Part shown: positions 35,700-44,632 of the stretch, in pieces | How the letters are laid out: every line of letters starts with the position of its first letter | Numbering within the stretch: position 1 is the stretch's first letter | Origin: Armatimonadota bacterium | GTDB taxonomy: Bacteria; Armatimonadota; Fimbriimonadia; Fimbriimonadales; Fimbriimonadaceae | Assembly (NCBI GenBank): GCA_018268255.1 | Contig: JAFDWX010000005.1 | Span: forward strand, 62,001 to 126,000 | Direction: 5' to 3' | DNA length: 64,000 bases | Notes under the pieces: model-generated | What the model saw: the letters and a program-made list of their open reading frames with translations, nothing else | What the model was told of the DNA's origin: nothing | Database searches by the model: none | Program-made: the position numbers and the translations under genes

Positions 35700-36833
35700 A
35701 TGGCCGATAGGAACTCTGATGGACAATTTTGTGCGCAGTGGCCCGCAAGGGTGATGAAGTTGTTTTCTAAACTGAAAAACTTGCGGACGCAACGAGAAAT
35801 TCCGCAGTTGACGGCAACCGAACGGATGGCTCAGGAAATGCCCGGGGTTCCGCCGAATTCGCTTCCCTACTCCGCGTACACCGCGATGGAGCAGGACTCG
35901 ATGGTTCACACCGCTCTGGTAACGAAAAAATTGGCTGTCCTAAGCAGCCGCTGGAGTATCGAAGCCGACGACGAAACACCTGACGCCGAAGAGAGAGCCC
36001 AATTCGTGAGGCACAACCTGGAGAGAATGCAGGGCTCGGCATCTTCCATCCTCAGGAATGCGATGGATGCGTTCGCTCGGGGCTGGTCCATTCAGGAGGT
36101 GGTCTATCGCCTGGAGCAAGGTCGCTTGTGGATCGAGTCCGTCGTGCCAAAGAACCCGTCTCTGTTCGGACTTGAGCTGAGTCCTTCTGGAAGACCGGCT
36201 GGATTGACCCTACAAGTTCCAGGCGAATCTTGCCAGAAGGTGCCGATCGCAAAGTTCGTGGTGTACCGAAACAAGGCTGGCTACGATGCTCCCAAAGGGC
36301 GAAGCGATCTTGATCCCGCCTACCCGCATTGGAAATCCAAGCAGACTCTCCTTAGCGCCTGGAAGGCTCACATGGAGCGCTATGCCTCGCCCACGGTCAT
36401 GGCCCGATTTCAACGCGGGGTGAGCTCCTCAGAGCAAGAAGGCATGCTTTCCGCGCTCAGGCAACTGCGCGACAACACAGCGATCATCTTCCCGAACGAC
36501 ATCGATGTCAGCACGCTCGACGGCCAGTCTCAGGCTAGTCAGGGATTCATGGATGCGATCGAGTTCCACAATCGCGAGATTGCGCGGTGTGTTCTGGGCC
36601 AGACGCTCACCACAGACGAAGGTCGGAGAGTCGGTTCTCTCGCCTTGGGAAAGGTTCATCTCCAAGTCATGCTGCTCCAAATCAACGCGATTCGGAGAGA
36701 GTTGGAGGACGAGGTCATGACCGAGCAAATCATCCGACCTCTGATCGAACTGAATTACGGCCCAGGAAAAATCCCTCGGTTTCGATTCGAAGAGATCGTT
36801 CTGGACGCTTTTTCAACCGGAGCGATCAGTTGA
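35700..36833 (+). CDS. Phage portal protein, DUF935 / Mu gp29-like
   Basis: 377 residues. Features of DUF935 portals: HTALVTKKLAVLSSRWSIEA, FARGWSIQEVVYRLEQGRLWIESV, the KFVVYRNKAGYDAPKGRSDLDPAYPHW segment and RCVLGQTLTTDEGRRVGSLALGKVH. Mu gp29 is about 510 residues; this one ends soon after the LQINAIRREL...RPLIELNYGPGKIPRF region, so it is shortened by about 100 residues at the C-terminus. It is 3 bases after the terminase. Its last 8 bases overlap a convergent lipoprotein gene. The start may be ATG 35700 or ATG 35754. Confidence 0.88.
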   Translation: MADRNSDGQFCAQWPARVMKLFSKLKNLRTQREIPQLTATERMAQEMPGVPPNSLPYSAYTAMEQDSMVHTALVTKKLAVLSSRWSIEADDETPDAEERAQFVRHNLERMQGSASSILRNAMDAFARGWSIQEVVYRLEQGRLWIESVVPKNPSLFGLELSPSGRPAGLTLQVPGESCQKVPIAKFVVYRNKAGYDAPKGRSDLDPAYPHWKSKQTLLSAWKAHMERYASPTVMARFQRGVSSSEQEGMLSALRQLRDNTAIIFPNDIDVSTLDGQSQASQGFMDAIEFHNREIARCVLGQTLTTDEGRRVGSLALGKVHLQVMLLQINAIRRELEDEVMTEQIIRPLIELNYGPGKIPRFRFEEIVLDAFSTGAIS

Positions 36834-37617
36834 TGGAGCTCAGGGGGAAGAACTCTATTTTCGGTTGGCGGTCAGTGGCGGTTGCGTCCATCTGGCCGCC
36901 TACCAAAGCAAAATAGATCTTTCCTGATTCGAACACGAATGTCTTTTGGGCAAATACAACGACCGCATCCACATCTGAAGCACGCGCCTGGAAGGTTCTG
37001 GTCCCAGAGTCGATATCCAACACACTGGCATTCGCGTTAAACGCGCCATATTCCAAGTTCGATTTGCTGAACAGGGCCGTGTTATTGGTCAATGGATCAG
37101 CGGGATCGACTGTGCGGAAGGTGATCGGTCGATTTTCGATATCCTGGCCTTGGACCAGAGCATTCAGGATATAGAGTCGAGACTTGCCTTGAACCGGTCT
37201 TCGATCGACCGGAATAAGGAGTTGCTGCAGCCCCTTGGCGAACTCCAACCCAGGATTTTGCTTTCCAATGGCAACGATGAGCGTGTGAGTGTCTCGATTG
37301 AAGACTTGGTTATCCCGCTGCAATTCCTCGCCCGTGCCAGCATCGCTCACCGAAAAATCGATGGCGCCATCCTCTTCCAAAACAAAATCGACCGACTGAA
37401 AGTCTGGCGTTGACTCGAAGTAGTTGAGGTTGCTCGCAAGTTGCTCGTTGTTGTAGAAGAACTTGAGGCCCGTAGTATCCGGACTCGCGTTGAAGAATCG
37501 AACCGTTGGGTCGGCCAGTTGGTCTGCCGGGTTGGAAGTGCCCGAACCACCGCATCCTGCAATGATCAGAAGGGCCAGCGTGCTTGCGCCAAAAGCCAAT
37601 TTCGTTCGCATCTTCAT
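36826..37617 (-). CDS. DUF4397-domain lipoprotein
   Basis: 263 residues. A lipoprotein signal (LALLIIAGCGGSG; lipobox IIAGC with Cys22) is followed by a DUF4397-like domain: PTVRFFNASPDTTGLKFFYNN, then a beta-rich region with DTHTLIVAIG and ending IYFALVGGQ. DUF4397 proteins are envelope beta-sandwiches of unknown role. The gene is convergent with the portal gene and overlaps it by 8 bases. Confidence 0.85.
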   Translation of the reverse strand: MKMRTKLAFGASTLALLIIAGCGGSGTSNPADQLADPTVRFFNASPDTTGLKFFYNNEQLASNLNYFESTPDFQSVDFVLEEDGAIDFSVSDAGTGEELQRDNQVFNRDTHTLIVAIGKQNPGLEFAKGLQQLLIPVDRRPVQGKSRLYILNALVQGQDIENRPITFRTVDPADPLTNNTALFSKSNLEYGAFNANASVLDIDSGTRTFQARASDVDAVVVFAQKTFVFESGKIYFALVGGQMDATATDRQPKIEFFPLSSIN

Positions 37618-37657
37618 GAGCTAGATACCTAAGATACCGAATCAGATCAATGTCCGA

Positions 37658-37849
37658 TCAGTCATATGACGTTTCAGGAGCCCGTGTCAGCTTCGCCGAA
37701 AAAACTTCGTAACAAAGCGGACACCCCAGCAAGCCGGTTTCATGCACCTGCTTTCCGGTCCACCCACAAAATGGACAGACGTCTTGCGTATTGGGATTCG
37801 GCTCACAGGAGCGAACAAGTCGTCTTACGAGCCGCTCGGATTCCCGCAT
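37658..37849 (-). CDS. Small McsA-like zinc-finger protein (63 aa)
   Basis: The core VCPFCGWTGKQVHETGLLGCPLCYEVFSAKL has two CxxC pairs and the GLLGCPLCYEVF motif seen in McsA, the zinc-binding activator of McsB protein-arginine kinase and ClpCP in Firmicutes. Here it is a stand-alone 63-residue version lacking the UvrB/UvrC-like C-terminal motif. The ATG at 37849 overlaps the end of the aminotransferase gene by 25 bases. No mcsB or clpC is seen nearby. Confidence 0.6.
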   Translation of the reverse strand: MRESERLVRRLVRSCEPNPNTQDVCPFCGWTGKQVHETGLLGCPLCYEVFSAKLTRAPETSYD

Positions 37850-38733
37850 GTCTCAAGCGAATCAAACCGCATACCAGTCTTGGTAAGTTCCCGATAAAGT
37901 TCCATCAGTTGCCGAGTGACCGGGCCCGGTCGTCCATCTCCGATTGGAGTTCCGTCCAAGCTAATCATTGCGATCACTTCTGCAGCTGTACCCGTGAGGA
38001 ACGCCTCGCTTGCTGTGTAGACATCGAACGGCGTGAGAATTTCTTCGCGCACTTCCATTCCCTCGGCTCTTGCCAATTCGATCACCGTGTCGCGCGTAAT
38101 TCCTTGGAGCAGGCCGCTGGATCGGTGCGGGGTGCAGAGTACTCCCTTGATCACCAAAAAGATGTTATCGCCTGTGCACTCGGCAAGTTGGCCTTGATGA
38201 TTGAGCATCAGACCTTCGCCAGCACCTTTGCTGTTGGCCTCTGCCTTTGCGAGGATGTTGCCTGCGTACTTCCCGATGCACTTGAGGCGCGGATCAAGCG
38301 AATCAGAAGGGATGGTGCGAATCGAACACGTGACCACATCCAAACCTCGATCGTACGCCTCGGGTGGATAAAGGTTCAGAGACGAAACCATGATCATGAT
38401 GTTCGGGCGTCGATCGATGTTCTTGGGATCGAGACCCAGACCCGTGCCGCGAGATACGTTCAGCCGAATGTAGCCTTCGCTGATGTCAGCCTGTCGGCAC
38501 ACATCCAAAATTGTCTCGCGCATAGTTTCGAGAGACATGGTGTTCTCGTACCGAAGATGAGCCATGCCGTGGAACAACCGCTCTAGGTGCTCGTCCAACT
38601 TGAATATCCGCCGGTTGTAGATGCGAATGCCTTCAAATAAGCCATCGCCATACAGGTGGGCGTGATCGCCAACTGAGGTGACTGCTGTCTCCAATGGCAT
38701 GACATTGCCGTTCAACCATACAAGCTTGGGCAT
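37825..38733 (-). CDS. ilvE: Branched-chain amino acid aminotransferase (class IV PLP)
   Basis: 302 residues, typical for bacterial IlvE. Family motifs: VWLNGNVMPLETAVTSVGDHAHLYGDGLFEGIR at the start, RLFHGMAHL, the lysine region DPRLKCIGKYAGNILAKAEA (Schiff-base Lys), AECTGDNIFLVIKGVLCTP (family E.T..N.F.V) and SEAFLTGTAAEV. It interconverts branched-chain 2-oxo acids and amino acids with glutamate. D-alanine transaminase or aminodeoxychorismate lyase are related alternatives, but the motifs favour IlvE. It is the upstream gene of the McsA-like pair. Confidence 0.9.
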   Translation of the reverse strand: MPKLVWLNGNVMPLETAVTSVGDHAHLYGDGLFEGIRIYNRRIFKLDEHLERLFHGMAHLRYENTMSLETMRETILDVCRQADISEGYIRLNVSRGTGLGLDPKNIDRRPNIMIMVSSLNLYPPEAYDRGLDVVTCSIRTIPSDSLDPRLKCIGKYAGNILAKAEANSKGAGEGLMLNHQGQLAECTGDNIFLVIKGVLCTPHRSSGLLQGITRDTVIELARAEGMEVREEILTPFDVYTASEAFLTGTAAEVIAMISLDGTPIGDGRPGPVTRQLMELYRELTKTGMRFDSLETCGNPSGS

Positions 38734-38848
38734 AGCAAGATAATACCGTTATGCGGCGAAATAGGCCTTTTGATCGTTTATTAACAGATGAGCACTCAAA
38801 TCTCTACCATAATGGAAAGCAAGTAGGAAAAGCTCAATTAAGCATTGT

Positions 38849-40252
38849 ATGAAGAAGTTTCTGTTAATTGCTCTTGGCATCGTCGGTGCGGCTGGAATCT
38901 ATGTTTCGATCATGGCCGCTCGATTCGAACCCACCATTGCTCCTGGCGTTAAGGTTGGGCCGGTTGATGTTAGCGGAATGAACGCAGAAACCGCAAAAAA
39001 ACGAGTGAAGGAGTGGTGGCAAGCCCGTCAAATGGACCTCGTCACGTTCACCACTAAACACTTGCCACAGCCTCCGAGTCCCATGAAGCCTTTCGAAACT
39101 GGGGCCCATTTGGATGTGGATGCAAGCATCGCACAGATTCCTTCCGACACTTTTGTTGAATCGATCAGCCGCTCCGTCGGTTTGAGCGGAGTGGCGTCCA
39201 AAACGTATCCCCTCGTTTGGACCTTTGACGACACAAAACTCGCAAAGATCAAAGAGTTTGTCGATCGAACGAAACCGAAGCCGAGGCCCGCAGAACTAAA
39301 GTGGGATGGTAAGAAAGTCACCTATATCCCCGAAGCCACGTCGATGACGTTGGACGTCGAGCGGTACAAGGAACTCGCCAAAACCGCTGCCGAGACGGAA
39401 GCCCCGATCGAATTACCCATGATCGAAGCTCCAAAGTCGATCTCCGATGAGGTCCTCCGTTCGATCAAATATCCCATCGGTAGTTACACGACGTCTTTCC
39501 CGAACAACCGAAATCGGGTTCAAAACATCACTGTGGCCAGCCAAAAGATCAACGGAAAGATCCTGATGCCAGGCGATGTCTTTAGCTATAACGAAACCGT
39601 CGGGCAACGTACTGTCGAAGCAGGATTCAAAGAGGCTCCTGTCATCGTAAACGGCAAGAAGGAGCCCGGAGTTGGCGGGGGTATCTGCCAAGTCAGCACA
39701 ACGCTCTACAACGCGGCTCTCCTGGGCGACCTCAAGATAGTTGAACGAACAAATCACTCTATGCCGGTTGCCTATGTTCCCGTCGGTCGAGACGCAACTG
39801 TGAACTGGGGCACGACCGATTTGAAGTTCAAAAACTCGTACGACTTCCCCATCGCGGTGGTGGCCACTCAGAAACCGGGTCAAATCACGATGACCATCTT
39901 GGGAGCCCAAAAGCAGGACGGGCTCGAGGTCACCATTGAGCGAAGTTCGGTTCGCTACGGCGGAACTCGTTCTGAGACCCACTATGACAGTTCCCTTCCC
40001 GCGGGGCGCACGGTAGTCGAACACGGTGGTTCGCCCGCACGCACGGTTTCAACTTGGCGTGTGGTCAAACGCAACGGCAAAGTGGTTCGACGGGAATCTC
40101 TAGGCACCAGCTATTACACGGGTGGGATGAGAATCGTACGGATCGGACGGGGAGCAGTTGCAAAGAAGAGCACGCCCAAGGCACCAGCCGCAGGGGGAAC
40201 AGCGGCTCCTCCGGCCGTTACTCCGCCAGTTGCTCCCGATCCCGGACTTTGA
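38849..40252 (+). CDS. VanW-like peptidoglycan-associated protein
   Basis: 467 residues. One N-terminal membrane anchor (LLIALGIVGAAGIYVSIMA) is followed by a tandem peptidoglycan-binding-like region (PGVKVGPVDVSGMNAETAKK) and the VanW domain near 215-340: NITVASQKINGKILMPGDVFSYNETVG, APVIVNGKKEPGVGGGICQVSTTLYNAALLG and HSMPVAYVPVGRDATVNWGTTDLKF. A Pro/Ala-rich tail ends it. VanW occurs in some vancomycin-resistance clusters, but most members are general envelope proteins of unknown role. Its 3' end overlaps the convergent membrane gene by 35 bases. Confidence 0.9.
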   Translation: MKKFLLIALGIVGAAGIYVSIMAARFEPTIAPGVKVGPVDVSGMNAETAKKRVKEWWQARQMDLVTFTTKHLPQPPSPMKPFETGAHLDVDASIAQIPSDTFVESISRSVGLSGVASKTYPLVWTFDDTKLAKIKEFVDRTKPKPRPAELKWDGKKVTYIPEATSMTLDVERYKELAKTAAETEAPIELPMIEAPKSISDEVLRSIKYPIGSYTTSFPNNRNRVQNITVASQKINGKILMPGDVFSYNETVGQRTVEAGFKEAPVIVNGKKEPGVGGGICQVSTTLYNAALLGDLKIVERTNHSMPVAYVPVGRDATVNWGTTDLKFKNSYDFPIAVVATQKPGQITMTILGAQKQDGLEVTIERSSVRYGGTRSETHYDSSLPAGRTVVEHGGSPARTVSTWRVVKRNGKVVRRESLGTSYYTGGMRIVRIGRGAVAKKSTPKAPAAGGTAAPPAVTPPVAPDPGL

Positions 40253-42086
40253 TCAGAGCGAACTGAGTAGAACCTGCGACCTTCTCGCCGAGCAGACGTA
40301 AATCGGCGAGTGGAAGGTTAGGAAATGCCTCGGTGATCGGAATGACCACGTAGTCTGCGTGAGTCTCCCTTAGAATTTCCTGCTGAGAGTCTCGCGTCGA
40401 GCTCGAAGATAGGTACAGATCCCTGAGTAATTCGTTTCGACGGTTATTGTAGTCCGGCGTCTCGCTCCAGTGTCCTGCGAACGTGTAGACGCCCGAGAAG
40501 CCGCTTAGGATCGGGTTGAGATCCGGGATAAGCGGTGTGGCGAACTGGTCCTTGTCTTCCGTGGGGCTTGGAACGCCAGGGGGTGCCAGCACCACGGTCC
40601 TCCCGGAGCGATGGGTGTTGAGGTAGTCGACAATGGACACCATGTCGGGAGTCATGTAGACCGGGTGGACGGTGGTGTTGCTAACGTTGTTTCGGATGTA
40701 GCTGAGCTCTCGGGTGAGCCAAAGCAACGAGGACCCTCCAAACACCAGAATCATCAGTGCGGAGGCCAGGTTTCGTTTGGCCTGATCTCGGCCATCCACA
40801 AAGAGGCTCACACCGTGGGCGGCCAAAATTCCGAACGGAATCGCCAACCCAATCGCGAGCTTACGTTGAAACAATGCTGGGAAATAGCACGCGGCGAGCC
40901 CGGCAAGGGCCCATGCGACCACCAAATTCCAGCCGACATCACCCCGCTTTCTGGCCAAGTGCCCAACCCCTGCCGCAACCGAAAACGTTGCGATCCAAGC
41001 TGGTAAAGCCATCCAATACTCGAATTTCACATGGTCCTGGGCAGCAGCAAAGAGCACCAGCACGAAAACGGCGTACGCAGCGATTCCGCGATACCGCTTT
41101 TCCCCGTGGTCCTCTGGCTTGAGCCAAGCCAATGCAGCTAGAGCCAGACCGGGGAGAATCCCAAATACCACTGCTCGGAAGTTAGGAGAGAACGTTGGAG
41201 TCGCCGCCCGTGCCTGAAACACTGGGTCGTTCTGAATCACATGGTAGAACCACAATGCTGGCGGCACCACACCTAGAGCCATGACAACAGTGCGAGTGAG
41301 CCAAGGTCCCGTGGAGCCCTTCTCCCAGCCGTTGAGGATTAAGAACGCCACTCCGATAAGCGCCAGAAGCAACACATCGTAGCTGTGCATATTCATCAGA
41401 ATTGCCAAGCACAGAGCCCCAAAGGGCACTGGCTTCCACGAGTTCCGAGCGTCCAACAGACAGATGAAGAAGCCGACGATCAGGCAAAGACTGACCATAA
41501 AGAGGCCGTTGGTCAGGGCGCTGGGCACGACGAAGACTTCCGGTTGCCAGATATCGATGGGTTGACGGCCTAGCATCAACTTGGCGACGAATTCGGGGAG
41601 CGGCCTGGTGAGGTTCTGACCAAAATAGTGCCACACGGTAAATCCGATCCCGCCGCCGAGGATCGAGAACCCAAGGGCAAGTTTTGCCACATAAACCTGA
41701 CTGGCGACTCGTTCGATCAACCGGCCCAGTGCAATGACAAACAGAAATGACATCGCCGTTTTGGCCAGCAGGGTCGCACCGACGATGCCGATCCCTTTGG
41801 CGAGCCATCCCAAAACCAGGAACCAGATGTTGAATGTGAGGCCAGGCTGCGAGTCCGTGGTGAACCGGTTGTCGAACAGCCACCGCCCGTCTATGGCTTG
41901 GCGCATCCACGCCGCGTAAACCATGTGGTCGTCGGTGTTGTACTGGTATCCGATCCAGCGGCCACCCGTCGGCGTTGACAGCAGCGCCACCAAGGATGGA
42001 ATGAGGGAAAAAAGAGCCAAAGCCACCGCCGCCCAAAGGGTGAACCTTCGAAATTGTGGGAGATGTTGCGAAAGTGGCTCTGGCAC
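40218..42086 (-). CDS. Polytopic membrane protein, probable GT-C glycosyltransferase
   Basis: 622 residues with about 11-13 transmembrane segments. After the first helix a periplasmic loop carries NTDDHMVYAAWMRQAI, compatible with the acidic catalytic pair of GT-C enzymes. The C-terminal ~150 residues are soluble (YLNTHRSGRTVVLAPPGV, YTFAGHWSETPDY, then VIPITEAFPNLP), as in ArnT/PMT-like or mannosyltransferase-like proteins. It probably moves a sugar from a lipid carrier in the periplasm. It is the last gene of a five-gene minus-strand operon (3 bases after the TPR gene). Confidence 0.7.
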   Translation of the reverse strand: MPEPLSQHLPQFRRFTLWAAVALALFSLIPSLVALLSTPTGGRWIGYQYNTDDHMVYAAWMRQAIDGRWLFDNRFTTDSQPGLTFNIWFLVLGWLAKGIGIVGATLLAKTAMSFLFVIALGRLIERVASQVYVAKLALGFSILGGGIGFTVWHYFGQNLTRPLPEFVAKLMLGRQPIDIWQPEVFVVPSALTNGLFMVSLCLIVGFFICLLDARNSWKPVPFGALCLAILMNMHSYDVLLLALIGVAFLILNGWEKGSTGPWLTRTVVMALGVVPPALWFYHVIQNDPVFQARAATPTFSPNFRAVVFGILPGLALAALAWLKPEDHGEKRYRGIAAYAVFVLVLFAAAQDHVKFEYWMALPAWIATFSVAAGVGHLARKRGDVGWNLVVAWALAGLAACYFPALFQRKLAIGLAIPFGILAAHGVSLFVDGRDQAKRNLASALMILVFGGSSLLWLTRELSYIRNNVSNTTVHPVYMTPDMVSIVDYLNTHRSGRTVVLAPPGVPSPTEDKDQFATPLIPDLNPILSGFSGVYTFAGHWSETPDYNNRRNELLRDLYLSSSSTRDSQQEILRETHADYVVIPITEAFPNLPLADLRLLGEKVAGSTQFALIKVRDREQLAE

Positions 42087-42089
42087 GGA

Positions 42090-42473
42090 TTAAGCTTTGG
42101 GAATCGGACGACCCATCTGTTTGTAAATGGATTCAATGAGCTCGGCGTTGTTTTTGGCTTCCTTGTTGTTCGGGTCGACCTTAAGTGCCTCACGGTAGAG
42201 TTTCAGCGCTTTGGGATACTTATCCTTGGGGGTAAGCGTGGGCGAGTTCATCGTGGTGGTGCCAAAGGTGACTGTAGCCTTGACGTACGCTGATTTGAGC
42301 TTGGCATCCTTGGGCTTCTTGAGATAGGCTGCCTTGGTCGCCTTGTAAGTCTTTTCGGCCTGAGCCAATTCCGCTTTCTTTCTGGCTAGCGAAGCGTCGC
42401 CGGAGGAGTGTTGCGCCGTTGCCACCGAAGCGAGCATGGCGACAACTATGAGGGATGCTGCGGGTCTGAACAT
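42090..42473 (-). CDS. Secreted TPR-like small protein (127 aa)
   Basis: A signal peptide (LIVVAMLASVATAQ) is followed by a Lys/Ala-rich helix (KAELAQAEKTYKATKAAYLKK) that may form a coiled coil, and one or two TPR-like helices (YPKALKLYREALKVDPNNKEAKNNAELIESIY). It probably helps assemble a periplasmic complex with the neighbouring gene products. It lies 9 bases after the DUF4350 gene and 3 before the GT-C gene. Confidence 0.72.
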   Translation of the reverse strand: MFRPAASLIVVAMLASVATAQHSSGDASLARKKAELAQAEKTYKATKAAYLKKPKDAKLKSAYVKATVTFGTTTMNSPTLTPKDKYPKALKLYREALKVDPNNKEAKNNAELIESIYKQMGRPIPKA

Positions 42474-42482
42474 CCTGCTATT

Positions 42483-43727
42483 TTAGCCCCTTGGAATTCC
42501 GATCAGGCGCCCTCGGCGATTTCTCTCGAGTTCTTCCACCAAAAATATCGCCGCTCGAGCTCGTTTGAGGGCCTCCGCCCTATCGATGTTTGTCTGATCC
42601 ACCTTGAGCGACCGCAGGGACTGAGCCAGCTCCGAACTGATTCGATCGTCTCGATCGCGTTCCTCCCCGGTGGCCGGCAAATTGATCGCGCGCCTCACCC
42701 GCAAATCTAGATTCTCGTACAAGAGTTGCAGCGCCATACCCGTGTGCTTGCCGCGGGCAAGCAAATCTCCAAATCCATCCACGAGTTCACGGGATCCTCG
42801 GATTGTAATCGTCTCCTCGACCGGCGGGCCGAACCGTCGCGACGATGTCCACAAAACCACTCCCAACAGGAGCAAGAACTGCAGATATGCTGCCGACGCA
42901 TAAGGTCCCAGCGTTTGCCAGAGCGAGGCTCCCGATGCATTCCCAAGCCCTGTTTCCACGAACAAAACCTTCTTGCGCCCCATCGCGGCTTGTTGAACCA
43001 AGGTCCGCGCGAGACGACCGTTATCAGCCTGATCGATGAAACGGTTTGAGAACAGGGCTCCGCCCGAAAACCGGAAAACCGAGCTCTTCTTGTATGGCTC
43101 CGAGGTGATACGCCAATCATAGAATTGATTGTCGAGGACCGGCACCCACAGAAGATATCCCTGATTCGTCTCTTCCTCCACAAACTCGTCGAGTTCATCT
43201 TCTGAGCTTATTTCTCTGAGGAGTGTGGGAAATCCAGAGGTTGGGCCAAGCAGGCTCAAATTGTTGTCAGGTTCGATGGAATTCGATTTCAGGAGAATCG
43301 GTGCGCTCGATGCCTTTGACTCCTCGTCGAACTCCACGGGAAATCCCAAAAGCAGCACGTTCCCGCCGGAATCAGCTCGTGTTTTCAGCATTCTGTCCAC
43401 CGAGTCCATTGCGGGTTGATTCTCCACCGTCGATGGACCGAATGGCGTGGACGAACTCATGGGGACAAACACGATTGCCAGAGCATCCGTGCCCACCTTC
43501 TGCGAGTGGGAATCGATGATGGAAACTTCGTATCCCGATTCACGCAAGAGTTCGGCGAAGGCCATGGTTCCGCTCGGCAGGTTGTTCGTAGCGGAAGGAA
43601 GCAGCTCCGATTCCTCCTTGCTGAAATACACGAAAACAGCAGACATCACGATCGCCGCGAGGAGTCCCCACACGATTCGGGGCAACCCGGCGCTTACGCG
43701 CTTTTGACCATCGCCAGATGCTGACAT
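42483..43727 (-). CDS. DUF4350-domain membrane protein
   Basis: About 414 residues. An N-terminal membrane anchor (IVWGLLAAIVMSAVFVYF) precedes a DUF4350-like domain (NNLPSGTMAFAELLRESGYEVSIIDSH, then VFVPMSSS), a Rossmann-like region and a second membrane helix near residue 290 (LQFLLLLGVVLWTSS). The cytoplasmic C-terminus contains SRELVDGFGDLLARGKHTGMALQLLYENLDLRVR. DUF4350 is regularly found with DUF4129, DUF58 and MoxR ATPases. I prefer ATG 43727; its coding region overlaps the DUF4129 gene by 34 bases. Confidence 0.85.
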   Translation of the reverse strand: MSASGDGQKRVSAGLPRIVWGLLAAIVMSAVFVYFSKEESELLPSATNNLPSGTMAFAELLRESGYEVSIIDSHSQKVGTDALAIVFVPMSSSTPFGPSTVENQPAMDSVDRMLKTRADSGGNVLLLGFPVEFDEESKASSAPILLKSNSIEPDNNLSLLGPTSGFPTLLREISSEDELDEFVEEETNQGYLLWVPVLDNQFYDWRITSEPYKKSSVFRFSGGALFSNRFIDQADNGRLARTLVQQAAMGRKKVLFVETGLGNASGASLWQTLGPYASAAYLQFLLLLGVVLWTSSRRFGPPVEETITIRGSRELVDGFGDLLARGKHTGMALQLLYENLDLRVRRAINLPATGEERDRDDRISSELAQSLRSLKVDQTNIDRAEALKRARAAIFLVEELERNRRGRLIGIPRG

Positions 43728-44632
43728 AGCGTGCGGTAAACCTCCATAAAGTAGTCCACATCCGATTGGCCCTGCGTGATGTGGCCATACCAAATCGTGT
43801 CGAAGCGACTGGTCGGTGTAAGAAAATCAAATCCCGCCGGATATCGCGAGCTTGCCGATATTCGGCGGTAGTGCTCCCAGTTGGTCTCCCCGCGGAGGAA
43901 GCGAGCGACTCTCGCCGAATCAAACTCGACCAAACTTGCAAGGTATAGAGCCCGCACAGCCTCCCTGTATTTTTGCTGGGCAGCGAGCCCCATGGCATTC
44001 TCGATCCACTCGGGCGCGGTCCTTTCCGGCTCGTCTTCTTCCATCAGGCCGCCGACTCGGCGTGATCTTCGTTTGAATTGGGGGCTGAAATACTTGATGG
44101 CAAAGAAGAGCGCAACGAGAACGGCTGCACCAAGCAAGATCCAGGCGACATAGCTGATCCACGACGTATCCAAGGTCGGAATGGACATATTCTCATTTGG
44201 GTCTCGCTTGCGTTCGCACTGAAAGTTCGTCGCCATCCTCTCAAAAGCTCGCGCGATCCAGTTGCTCTTGCGCTTCCCATCCGCGTCTGGATAATTGCCC
44301 TTGGCCTTGATCTCTTTGGCGAGCTTGTTGCCCTTTTGGTCAACCGATTTCACCTTCGCGACCTCGGCTCGGAGGGCTATGGAGTCTACGATGAAATCAA
44401 TCTCCTCTTTCGCGGGCGTTTTGGCGTCGAGATTCTGAATGAGGGTGGTCAACTCTGGATCTGAGTCACCTACCGTCTTCTCAAGTTCACCGAGGATAGA
44501 AATCTTGTCGTGCGTAGTCTTCGCCTGCTCAAGCCTGGAGAGCCAGTCTTTGTACTCAAGCGGCGCCGCACCAGCCCATCCGGTGGCTAGGCTAAGGATC
44601 AGTATGAAGCTGAGCGCTAACCAATTTCGCAT
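43694..44632 (-). CDS. DUF4129-domain membrane protein
   Basis: About 312 residues. Signal or anchor MRNWLALSFILILSLATG; a periplasmic helical region; a transmembrane helix (YVAWILLGAAVLVALFFAIKYF) near residue 165; then the DUF4129 C-terminal domain (KYREAVRALYLASLVEFDSA, TNWEHYRRISASSRY, FLTPTSRFDTIWYGHI, then YRTLCQHL). I prefer ATG 44632 over an upstream start at 44698, as it begins the signal sequence. It overlaps the membrane protein gene upstream by 41 bases and DUF4350 downstream by 34. Confidence 0.85.
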   Translation of the reverse strand: MRNWLALSFILILSLATGWAGAAPLEYKDWLSRLEQAKTTHDKISILGELEKTVGDSDPELTTLIQNLDAKTPAKEEIDFIVDSIALRAEVAKVKSVDQKGNKLAKEIKAKGNYPDADGKRKSNWIARAFERMATNFQCERKRDPNENMSIPTLDTSWISYVAWILLGAAVLVALFFAIKYFSPQFKRRSRRVGGLMEEDEPERTAPEWIENAMGLAAQQKYREAVRALYLASLVEFDSARVARFLRGETNWEHYRRISASSRYPAGFDFLTPTSRFDTIWYGHITQGQSDVDYFMEVYRTLCQHLAMVKSA

